A DNA stretch of 64,000 nt from Leguminivora glycinivorella (Eukaryota; Arthropoda; Insecta; Lepidoptera; Tortricidae). The number at the start of each line of letters is the position of its first letter. The first letter of the stretch is position 1. The stretch covers positions 19,171,916 to 19,235,915 of the forward strand of contig NC_062998.1 in NCBI RefSeq assembly GCF_023078275.1, given 5' to 3'. Shown in pieces: positions 27,201 to 39,500 of this stretch. Made by a program: the position numbers and the translations under genes. The notes below the pieces were generated by a model, which was not told the DNA's origin, ran no database searches, and was given only the letters and a program-made list of their open reading frames with translations.

Positions 27201-30200
27201 TAAAACATTTTTTTCCATTTTTTATTTTTGCACTTTGTTGGCGTAATTGATGTACATATTGGTACCAAATTTCAGCTTTCTAGTGCTTTCGGTTACTGAA
27301 ATTATCCGCGGACGGACGGACGGACGGACGGACGGACGGACGGACGGACGGACGGACAGACAGACATAGCGAAACTATAAGGGTTCCTAGTTGACTACGG
27401 AACCCTAAAAAAGGAAAACTTCACGTCTCCGGCAGGATTCGAACCTTCCTTCCTTCGACATTCTGAAACGCCGGTCCTGTCTCTCTGACCAACTAATCTA
27501 AGGAGGCCTACCAGTTGTGATCACATTTTCGCAAATTTAATTTTAAAAAAACCGGTCAAAAGCGAGTCGGACTCGCTCACCGAGGGTTCCGTACAAACTT
27601 TCAATAATTGAATCATCAAAATGTTATTCATAGAACTCTACAGATTTGACTAAATCCCTCAAGACTCAATTTCCAAGTAATATTTGAATATACAATTTTA
27701 GTTAGACAACGTCCAAATAAAATCAAGACTATTCGACTTCAATAGTTTACGACTTACGACATGTCGCAAGGACGCTCCTGAACCGACCTCATTATATCAG
27801 AAAAAACGCGATGTAGGAAATGAGCGTTCAACGTACAGCGACATCTATCGGCAAATTGAGTAAACTAATGCGCGCGAGCTAGTATGGAAGATGATTTTTA
27901 TGGAATAATTGTTTATTGCGTGAACCGGTTGTAACTATTTTGCCTCTTTTTGAAAGCAGGTAAGTTCATTGTTATTTTGTTAAAAAATACAGGTACAATA
28001 AACACCCGCAAGGGTGTTGAAACTGAAAATGTAAATCTGAAAGGTTTTTTTTATAAATAAATAAAAAGTTTTCAAGATACGTGTACGATTTTATTTTTCC
28101 TGTAATATATATGTAATAGCCATGTTTGGTGAGAATTTCATAAATTTATGTTGGTAAACTTCGGAGATAAGGTGGGGAACGGTATTTTTTTTAAATTTTC
28201 CTTCAAAAAACATTTTTTTTCCACAACCAAAAAATTATAAAAAATAGTTTTGATATGTACAATTTGAGCTCTTTCTAGCGATACCTCACTTGACCTAGTT
28301 ACTTGAAATTTTCAGTTTGCCCCCTTTTCATTTTGGCCATTTTCTATCATCTATATTAATTAATTTAAAAAAAAAATACTTTCAACTTGTATAGGTTCAC
28401 AATGTTTATAACTATTCCAAATTTCATATAGATAGCATAAGTAGTTCTCGATATATTTAACAATGTGACAGACGGACAGAGTCGCACCATAAAGGTTCCT
28501 GTTGTACCTTTTTGGTACGGAACCCTAAAAATACTTGTATCGCGCGCAAACATCAGCTCGATAAAAAATAAGATGTTAAGTTATTTGCTTTTATAAGATT
28601 GACTGGTACTGGTACCCTCTTATTTCCTTTCGAGCAATAAAGATAGATAAGTAAATATTATACCTTCTGGTAGTCGTCTCCATGTTTGATCCGCTTGCCG
28701 TTCATGTTGATGCTGTAGTTGTAGTACTTGGAGTTCATGATGAGGCCGCCCCACTCGCGCCAGCCCGGCGGTATGTACGACCCGTTGTACTTGTTCAGGT
28801 ACTTGCCGAAATACCCTGCCAATCACAATATACACTATATTCTGTCAAACAAGTCTGTCAGTAAATAAGAACAAAGAAAACTATAGGTATCCTTTTCTAT
28901 AGCACCCTAAAGAAAAGGATGCATATAAGTAGTTTTCTTTGTTCTTATTTACTGACAGACTTGTTTGACAAAGTATAGTTCAAAAATGTTTCACTAGGAA
29001 AAAATAAAAAAGCCTCAAATATGTTGTCTTGGCCATACTTGGCTAAATTACTTATGGAAGGAAAATGGAAATTTAATTACGTTTCCAGCGGGACTTGAAC
29101 CCGAACCGCGTGAAATCTGTCGAGTGGTCTCAACCAATTGAGCTTGCTCTTGGCCGGTTTTAATTTAAATTATTTTAATGTTTTTCGGACACAAATCAAA
29201 ATAAGATGTCAGATATCCGAAATGATACGCAATACGTAAGAACATTCTTAAAACCCTTGTAAAATTACAATTTACTTACAATAATTTACGTAGTCCTAAG
29301 TATAATACTAGAATTCCAATTAAATGGCAATGGCAAGAATAAAAACGATGGGAGGTTCAGAATAAAAAAGCGCTGTGAGGCAACAAATCATTGTTCGTTG
29401 AGAGACAATGCTGCTCAAATTTTAATTTCGGAAGCTTGAATGCAAATGCAGAGAGTATGGGGCTTAATTTTCGTGGCGGGCGCGTCAGGGCCGCCATCTC
29501 GATAGATTACTTGTAGGTATTTCTGGCTGCTTGACTGACTGAATCTTTTATAAGTCAATAATGACGCTTCTAGGAAGTAAAGCAAATCATTGTTATGACT
29601 GACGCTATTCTTTTGTCAGACGCAAGCTAATTTTAGTCTTTAAAATGTTTGATTGTCTGTCACATGTATGCTTCATATGCTATTTACGTATAAGTATCCG
29701 ATCCGATATCGGATGTCGGAAGGATTTCAATGGAAAAAATCAAAGATGGCGCCTGTAATGTATGGGATATCGGTCCTACGTCCGATATCGGATTGGATAA
29801 TATGAAAACGCACTAAGGGTACTATTAGATTAGGTAGGTAAGTAACACAAGTGTACAATAAGTATGTAATATAATATACAGGATGGCGATTACAGCATGT
29901 TAACCCAAGCAGCAAACTAATCGTTAACAGGGTGTCGTGGTTATCGAGCTGTCACTTAATGTTGGAGCTTCGGCACAGAATATATTATAAAAGTACAAGT
30001 ACAGAAGGCTCACTCTCAACAATCTGTCAACGGACTGCATGCGACATTGAGTTCTATTGCGCAGCGTGAAGGTTGTCAAACTTTATGGACCACGAACTCG
30101 CGGCCGTCGAAATGTACGAAAGGAACGCAGAGTGAGCCGCCCCTGGCTTCGGCGATATAAAGCACTGCTCCAGCATACCAGCAAGCAGTAAGCAGTATAG

Positions 30201-33200
30201 TTACATGTCAGGGCTGTAGTCCTAGTATCTTGCCGAGTACAGGATAGTCGAACGTTCAAGATGACCAGAATAAGTTCGTTTTCGGTTTATATTTATTCAG
30301 TTGTAAATCTAGATGTTTGTCTAGATGTGTGTCCAGAATGCCACCATCTTATCTATGCTCTTAAAAGCCCCACTGACTCATTTCCATCTTATATTATGGC
30401 TCGTCCTATATTCCAAGTGACGGAGCCACTTAAGTCTAATTACACAAACAAATACACGCTGAGGAGGTGAGAAGGTTCTCGTGGCACATTTACGTTTGTT
30501 TTTTAGTATCGTTTGTTCATGCATGGCGATAATTGGTAGCATTACTACATACAGACTTATCAACATTAGTTATTCACGTTATGTGTGGCTATACTGGCTA
30601 TCTTAGACACACTTGATTGTTCCAAGATACTGGGCGAGGTAGGTAACGTAAATGCCAGGAGGATCATAGGCCAAAGTCGTAAATGTTATAACAGCATGAG
30701 CTCTTGGCCAGCAATATTTATCTGGTTTCATTGGAACCCAGGGTCGCCGACTGACGTGATGGCTAATTCAGTACCTACGTTGTATTTTGTGCTAGGTACG
30801 TACAATAACAATACTTGCCTAAATTGGTTCCGAAACGAAAAATACAAAAATCTAAATCGTGATTTTGACATACATACAACATACAATCACGCCTGTGTCC
30901 CATGAAGGGGTAGGCAAAGCACATGAAACTACTCAGGTTTCAGTGCCACTCTTGGCAAATAAGGGGTTCAAAGAAAACGAAACTGTGACATTGAAATTGA
31001 TGATTCGTGATTTTGAAAGACAGAAAAATCGAGATTTTGTTTGTTGTTATACTCATTACTCAGTCCAGAAAAGCAGTGTGCTTATCTATATTTTTTTGTA
31101 AAGTTATATGTATAACTACATGATTGCTTTTTGTAGGTAAATATTTCAAAAATCAAATTTTTGATAACAAAAATGTAAAATATAATAATTTGATTTGTTT
31201 TAACAGTTTTATAAAGTTTATAAAATCTAACCCACCTACTAAAATAGATAGGTACATATTAGGTACTATTTGGATAATTGACAAAATAAGTCACTTCCAT
31301 ACAATTATTCCAAAAACTGAATATTGAGCTGAGATAAACCAATGCCCCAATTGTATTTTCGATCGGAGGGCTTTCGCGATATCTAATAAGTAAATATTAT
31401 TACTAGGCAATACGCAGGGCACGCAAAAAACGAAATGTCGCGACGTAATTTGAAACGGGTATATGTTTTGGTTACATCTGCAGCTCCATCGTTAAGGCGA
31501 AGTTCGGATAATCAGAGTTTGCTTTGTATTGTTCTTTCGTGCACCCAAGATGTACGGTCACGTTGGTAACGTACGTATATCAGAAGAAATGGTACCTGCG
31601 TTTTCTTCTACTGTAATAATCTCTAACTACAACTTAGAATGTAAAGCCTGACCAGAAATATACATATATATATGCCATGCTGCGGTATTTCATTAGAACT
31701 ATTTTTCATACTAAACTGAACTGTCACCCCATACATCAGAATAACAGCGCCCTCCTGACAATTGTCATATATTTCTGGTTAGGCTTTACAGCTAAATTTT
31801 AAATAATGAGTAAAGATTGTGTTCCTATTAATTATATCTATGTCAGTGTGTTAAAACTAACAAAAAATGCCTTAGATAGTAAGTATTATACAAATTAAGA
31901 AACGTTTAGTTAATGATCCAGGCCATTCAGAATACCGCCTAAAACATTAGTTTTAAGCTTCGTTATAAGTAGTTAGGTATCGAACTTTTTGCTTTTCTAT
32001 TTTTACTTCATTTTATAATTATAGTTTTTTACTGTAGTATAAAATGACTACATAATTATTCATTTGGGATTATTTATGTTATGAAGCTATTTAAATACAT
32101 AATAGAAACTAAAACTCAGAATTTAATAGCTAGCTTAGAACTATAATATTGTACCAAGCACCAAGGTTGCTGGCGAAATTTCCTTTCTATATCGTAATGC
32201 AACTACGTTGTGCATGGATGTCGCCAGCTCAGTCACTAAGTAGATTCGTCAACCAGAAGCTTACTTCATGTTTGTAAAAAACTATTATTCTTCAGGTCCG
32301 TTTTTAAAGTCTAAATAATAAACGTAGCCTTAACAAGCAGGGCTAAATGAGCGCGAGTGTCGTATGTCGCCGCGTCGCAGTCTCGCAGGTGGTGCTGTAT
32401 GCGTACACATCCCTGGAATGCCGCCGGTGCTCCCTTAGCATTCCACTTTTTACAGCCCGGTATTATTAAAGGGTCACACACTTAGAACCTTGAGTGTTCT
32501 GTTCTATGGCGCTAAAGACACTGAAGAAATATTTTTATTTATTTTTTCAGCGTCTATGTAGATTAGATTAAAGACTGCAAACTTTTAAACTTTTCACGGC
32601 AGCCGTTACAAAACCTATAAGTTATCTATCTAAAAATCGAATATGTAGAAAAGTCGCTTTCGTAATAAATATAAACGTCCTCACAGGGCATCGAACTCGG
32701 GACTATATCGGCTTCATGGTCCGCCAGGTACTTATATAGTAGGTAATTCTGTTTTTTCAGTCGTGCAAATAAACTTGATTATTACGGGCGACTTTAATGG
32801 CCATTAAACGGGTCGTATCAACGAATACTCGCGGTAGGTAGTAGGTAATTTCCATAGTAGGTCTGTAGTAATTTCCTTTTAATCTCTTTTTCCCATATGT
32901 GGTCCAGCACCCTAGTGTGATATAAGGCCTATTATGTCGGTGCATATATATCACTCGACTGTGCTTGGCCGACGTGAGTCTTGAGCCCTATTGGTGGTGA
33001 AATAAAATTTGACAGAAAATTACTTCATCCTCCTCCACTAAACAAGTTCTCAGCTGGATACGTAGTTATTTTCGGTATGACCAATATTTTCTACGTATTC
33101 AGTAAACACGCTGTAAGTGTGTCAATTCACGTTTACTTGTCCAATCATGTAAACAAACACTGCTGGATAACATTATCTCAGTTTTCTCTTGAATTACACA

Positions 33201-33469
33201 TTAATCATCACTTAAAATGTTATTATATACTTAAAGAAACTCACAAGGTATTGAAATCAATAAAAAAAATCACTGAAAAATATAATTTCTAAAAAATACC
33301 TAACCACAAAATTAAAATTTTGAAAAAACCCCCGACCGCGACCTTGTTGACCGATTTTCATGAAACATGGCTAAGAACACTCCCGACTAATACAGCTTTC
33401 AAATAAAAAAATTTAAATCGAAATCGGTTCATCCATTCAGGAGCTACGATGCCACAGACAGACACACAC

Positions 33470-33507
<38 letters not shown>

Positions 33508-36500
33508 GGACAGACAGACAGACACGTCAAACTTATAACACCCCGTCGTTTTTTCGTCGGGGGTTAAAAAGATTTTCATCAATAATAATTGCAATGACGA
33601 ACCGATGACATCAAAAACCCCAGACATCACGAAGTCTAAGGTTGTCTACGAATCGTAATGTTGGGATGACAACTTATCATTATGAATGATCGATATTAAC
33701 TTTTGAATTGTATAGCATGGAAAAAATGCGTTGATATTGACTACAATAATTTATCCGATTTTTTTAACCGACTACATTACGTTTTATTTCCTACCCTTTC
33801 TTTACAATAAATATTTAACTATCAGTATATTTTGACATTTTGTTGTTGTAAATGTTAATCCTAGGTACTATAAAATGAATACTGAACTAGCCTTTTTCAC
33901 AGGATTGTTGCAAATGTGACGAAAAAGAATTTAATTTTAGTTCTAACATAGATATTGTGTGACATAAAATTGAAAATCCTCTGATGACGTCAGCAGCGAA
34001 GTTATCGTTAATACATCATTATTTTTATCGACACTTCCAATCACTGGTTATTGTCTTTGACCATATTTGACGTTTCGTTTGTTTACATTATTGGACAAGT
34101 AAGGATGAACTGACATGTCTGCCACTTAACAATTACTAGCCTGCAGGATATATCAAAATGAATATTTACTCTGAGTCTGGCAGAGAGTTGAGGCACGTCA
34201 GGCACGTGCTGTTGGTGGAGTAGGGAGAAACCCACTTTATAAGAGTGCATAACTGTGTAATTGCAATCTTCCGTCGCACCTGTTTTAATTTATATCGGTT
34301 TTACGGAATCTAATCTAATAATAATGTATCTAAAGTCAGACTAAGCTAAGTTAACTACCTCTACTTTGTTAGCCCCGCCTGCGCAAACGTTAAGTAAACA
34401 TCATAATTTCATAGAAGTTTGACGTACCAAATAAGATTTGGGCATTTTCGCGAGAACAATCACCAAAAAGAAAAAATCTAAGGTAGGTAAATTTTATGTT
34501 TCTACTCAAAATCATTAGCCCTTTTGATCTAGGACAAAAAACAAGAGGCAAAAAAATGGTTCCAAATTTTTCTATTATTTTGCAAACTTTCCACTTTATA
34601 ACCGCTGTACAAAGTGTTTGAAAAATGGTAACGAAGTGGAAAAAATTAATTTGGGACGCTTTTTTCCGCCTAGTAGGATGAAAAGGGCTGAGTAGGAAAA
34701 ACATTAAATATACATATTTTAGAAAAAAAAGTTTTTGAATCTTTTTTCGCGAAAATGCCCATTTGCACAAGTGCTATCAAAATCACTGCCAAAATAAGCT
34801 TGGTGTGGCTCTAGCCAAGCATCGATCCGAACAGGACCGGCCGGATTTTCTACGGAGCAATATTTTTAATTTTTTTGCGCTTTTGGCGTTAGTCCCATAT
34901 AGTAAATAATGCTGGATGAACAATAGTATCAATACCTATACATATTCGCCCCGCAGATGAATGCAAGTCACTAAATTGACGACCGGTCTGGCTCAGTCGG
35001 TAGTGACCCTGCCTGCTAAGCCGCGGTCCTGGGTTCGAATCCCGGTAAGGGTATGCCCTTACCGGGATTCGAACATTTGTGTGATGAGCACAGATATTTG
35101 TTCCTGAGTCATGGATGTTTTCTATGTATATAAGTATGTATTTATCTATTTAAGTATATATATCGTCGCTTAGCACCCATAGTACAAGCTTTGCTCAGTT
35201 TGGAGCTAAGTTGATCTGTGTAAGGTGTCCCCAATATTTATTTATTTATAAATACATACACCCTATATGTATAATAAGGAACGAAAGCGATAACTTATGA
35301 CATCTCTTATCGAATCGCAAATAGCTTTAAATCATTTAAACGATACAAGTTCAACAAACATGCAAACATCGAGATCGAAGTTTACATGGTATGAGTAACA
35401 GATATTACTTAATGAATTAATATTATTTCCTATTTACATTGACGTGCTTGATTTAAATGTGTTCTGTAATTTAGAGTTAAATTAAATAGTAAGTATTCCT
35501 GATTTATACACAAACATAATATGTGTATGACATTTATTTAACAATATCATATCTATAGCAGCGCCGTGTTTTTCAGCGTGACTGCTGTTTTACTACTTAT
35601 ATGTAAAACAAACACAAAATATCTTAGGTAGTTGTAACTTTTGTTCTTAGGTGCATTATGTTATGCAAGCATTTCTCATATCAGCTAATTACGGCGACAG
35701 TTATGAAAAACTACGACGATGATTCATTCGATATCGAGTTACAAGCAGTTTTAACAGGCTTCATACTAAGCATAGTCCGATCTGTTCCCAGAGCTCTTTC
35801 GCTATAATTTTATGGACATGACAGCAAATGCTAGATCATAAAGCCTTGCTGCTTTAAACTAACAATTCAAAGAACTGTGTCGAAGCATTTGGAGTCATAT
35901 ATACATACGTCGGAGGTCGGACATGTCTGATGTCCAATCTGTCTCTTATTCAACCCGTACATGTATATATGAATGTAGGGAATCAGATGTGTGGTCACAT
36001 ATAATTTACATGACACATTTTTCTATCACACAAATCTCTAGAAAAAAAACGGATTAGATGTAACCAAATATTGACGTCTCAGCTACAAAAAGCTGTTACT
36101 CAAAAGCACTCAATTGTATCGAAAAAAGGGGCTGAAGTTGAAGTTTTCACCGGTACTTTATTAAAATTCTTGATGCATGCGGTATACGGCTAAAGAGGCT
36201 CTTAACTCGTAAGGTATTTATACGAACGAGAGACGAGAATGTGTGGGCGGCCCATGAATGAGCGCGACACGAAACCTATAGTCATTGATCGAGATTTACA
36301 TTATTATTATTCCATCGTTGGACTTAACTGTATCTAAATGACATAACAATGAAATAGTAAACGGTTCATTCATAAAACTTAGCGATGTTCTTTTTTTTGG
36401 TGGAGGCACTTTATTAGAATGATTTCTAAGTATTGTATATAATTAATGAATCTACGGTTGTACTCACGTTATTATATCGCTAATTGCTGCGACATGTTTC

Positions 36501-39500
36501 GGGCCAATTTGGAGGCCCCTCTTCAGGCATATAGGAGTTCACGCGGCGGCTAAACTCCGTGGACTGTCAGTCCACGTCCACGTCAGTAATAGCGATATAA
36601 TAACGTGAGTAAAACCGTAGATTCATTAATTATTTGAATATGTCTCACGAAAGTTTAACGTGTCTAAGTATTGTATAAGTAGTTAGGTATTTATTTTTAC
36701 ACTACTTTTAATGCTGTGTCCATTATGATTTATGATTTTGGCGTGACGTCATATGTAAACGACCTCAACGGGACGGGACGCATAAAACTGATTATAGTCT
36801 AATGAACAAAGACAAACTCTCTCGTGTTAAATTATCGAGTGTCCGGTCGCTAAGCAGGACGTCACACGCCGCACGCAATAAAAAAAGTAGTAGATACAAT
36901 TAACTAATGACTTGCGCCTACTGTAATACTCTACTAAACGTTCGTGTCTTTGACAAGGCAACTCTCGAGAATAAGTCTGGACTATAACAAAGAGCGAGTA
37001 ATATTATTGATGACAATAATATTATATACTGATAGTACATACTGCACAACAGCAGAGCAAGATTTGTGAAACTTTGATTTGCTTCCTAATATTATTTAGT
37101 GTGACATGTGCCGTCAGGTACTTGACACTTCTGGTAATGAGCGTAATAAATAATAATTAAAATAAAATAAAAACGGAAATCAAAAATAATACTTTTAAAG
37201 AGCCGAAGACGGACTGCAATGCGGGTACTGCAACTTCTATACTTTGTATAGAGCCTTAGCAATATTTGTGTTTTGATTCCTTTTATAGATTTAGATTTTA
37301 TCTTTCATCTCTTGTTTGAGAAAAGAACTATGGGTATATGCCGCGCCGTGAAAAATATAGGTATAGGTACCTACTTAGCCGTCAACCCTTTACTTTTCCG
37401 ATCTCTGCAATATTTTTTTTGTACGTATGATACTACATATTTGACAATATGCATCAGAAATCAGAACCCTATATCTCTGATTTGTTAATTTTGTACTGAA
37501 TTATAGTATCTTGGTCATACCATGAGAGGGTGAATTTCTCAGCGTGATTTTTTTGTGGCGGAGCTGAAATTCATTGTGTGGGCTAATTGTTTCCGGGTTT
37601 TAATTTTTTTTATGAAAACCAATCCTAAAATACTACCTTCGGCAACATTGCAAATTGTTACAAGTGTTATGTATATTTATTTAAAAATAATTTTCCATCG
37701 AAATTCTAATTTTGGTGTAGCGTCCAGAGCCTGTTTTTAGCGGATTATTGCTATGGTAAATCCAGTAAATCCGCAGCTATAAAGATAACTTGCCATAACT
37801 TCATTCTTTATTACATTAAGTATATTTTAAGATGACATAAGTCAATATTATTATACAATTTGACACTTATAACTGAGCACCAAAAGTTGTCCGGGGGAAA
37901 GAACCAATTTTGGTGGTAAGTATTGAAATCATTTTTATGGTTAAACGAGACGCAGCAAGACGAACAAACGTGTCGTAACATGACCATTCAGGTTCTTTCC
38001 TGCATTTAGACATGACACAAGTGTCATACCTTGCTGGGTTGGTCCGCCCCATACAAAAATATCTAATTTTGGTGGGTCGTAATACTTTTTCCACCAAAAT
38101 TGCATAAATTTTGGTGGTGAAAAAATTGAGGGCAGTAACGTTTTTGTTTTTATTTGAAAAGTATTTATTACATGTTAAAAGTTTATTATTTCAAGTAGAA
38201 AATAATACAAAAATGAATAAAAGGCTTTATTTTTGATTTTATTTTTTATTTTTGTGGGTAGACCAATTTTGGTGGCGACCATGTCATTGAAATCGTAATT
38301 TCTCTAAAACTACTTATTATAATGAAAGGTCATTGATACATAGCATTGCTAATAATTAGTTATGTAACATCAGTACATAATTTCAACAAAAATTACAAAA
38401 CTAAAAAAATCCACCAAAATTAGGCAAATTTCGAGTATGTTGAAATTCACCCGAGAAGGGATTTTTTTAAACTCACTTTTAAAATAAGTACCTAAGTTAA
38501 AAAATAATGGTATGCGAGGATCAGTCTTCACAATCAGTTTCAAGCAGTGTCTAATCGTTTAATTTTTTTAAAGAATGTATTAGGGTGTTTCTTGTCTTCT
38601 AATTTAAATATAAAAAAGGCGATATATTATATGTACTACAAAATTATCGTTTTATGTAAATTACACTCGGTGTACCTGCAACTGAGAATTCTACGGTATC
38701 GCTATACTCACGCGTCACGCGCAACGTCTGTTGCAAGTCTCCGCAACATTGTAGCACCGCTATTTATCAGCAAAAGTGTTTTAGTCAAAAAATGACCGAC
38801 TTGATTTCCATCATTGCACTGAAGATATCCGCTGAGATTGTTAATTAATAATCGAAGCGAAAATACTGTTAAAGTTAAAGTCTCTCATTTATTATCCACT
38901 ACTTTTGGTATAGCTTAGTCAATTTGATTGAACTTCAAGGAAACTGAGATTTAAAGCAAAACTTGATACTATCTCAAAAGACAAAGATTCAAATTCGTAT
39001 CAAAATTGAAAAAAATATATAAACAAACAAATAAAGAACGTAGCTGTCGAAAGAGTAATTTTATACCATTACCATATAAGATACGACGACGTGCTGGATA
39101 CGCCGCCGTATACTTTATTAACTTGATTAATTCATTTAGATAACTACGTCTAACATTGTTCTGCACGGTATGTAGTACATAATACAGGTACATATAGAAT
39201 GCTTGTTTATAAATTTAGCTGTAGCACAGTATAATAAAGAGTACTATCGTATGGTCACTCCCGCTCCCCGCTGAAAGTGCCGCCCGCACCCTCTCGGTTA
39301 CCTCACAGTTACCACCTGTCAAAAATACGAACAGTCGATATTTCACTGTCATATTTCACTCGTACAAGCATAATACGCGTTCACCTACACGAGCTTAGAC
39401 TGTGTGCTAGGAACGCGCCTCTTTCAGAATATACTTGATCGCCAGTGTCCGAGGTGTGGCTGTAGCTCGGGGTGCAGGCAGAATGAAAAGGAGATGATGC

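Larger units (their letters stand above)
24978..28663 (-). other. Sulf1 intron 3 (3.7 kb)
   Basis: It carries a 231-bp dispersed repeat (25642-25872), a nested pair of SINE-like elements (25999-27412), a tRNA-like SINE head (27418-27515) and another SINE-like element (27549-28529). The remainder, about 25000-25640, shows nothing recognisable. Confidence 0.8.

Noticed and set aside
27418..27515. Possible tRNA gene on the minus strand
   Set aside because: A and B boxes are present but the acceptor and anticodon stems do not fold well. Better explained as a SINE head. The same applies to 29090-29165 and 40822-40915.
30100..30240. TATA-like GATATAAAG with GC-rich upstream, as a possible promoter or LTR
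   Set aside because: No second LTR copy, no coding region or splice donor downstream that fits. A single motif is not enough.
32660..32735. B-box-like GAGTTCGATGCCCTG on the minus strand
   Set aside because: No matching A box at a suitable distance. Too weak for a feature.
34390..34770. 126-codon minus-strand open frame
   Set aside because: It lies almost entirely inside an AT-rich inverted-repeat element (34439-34761).
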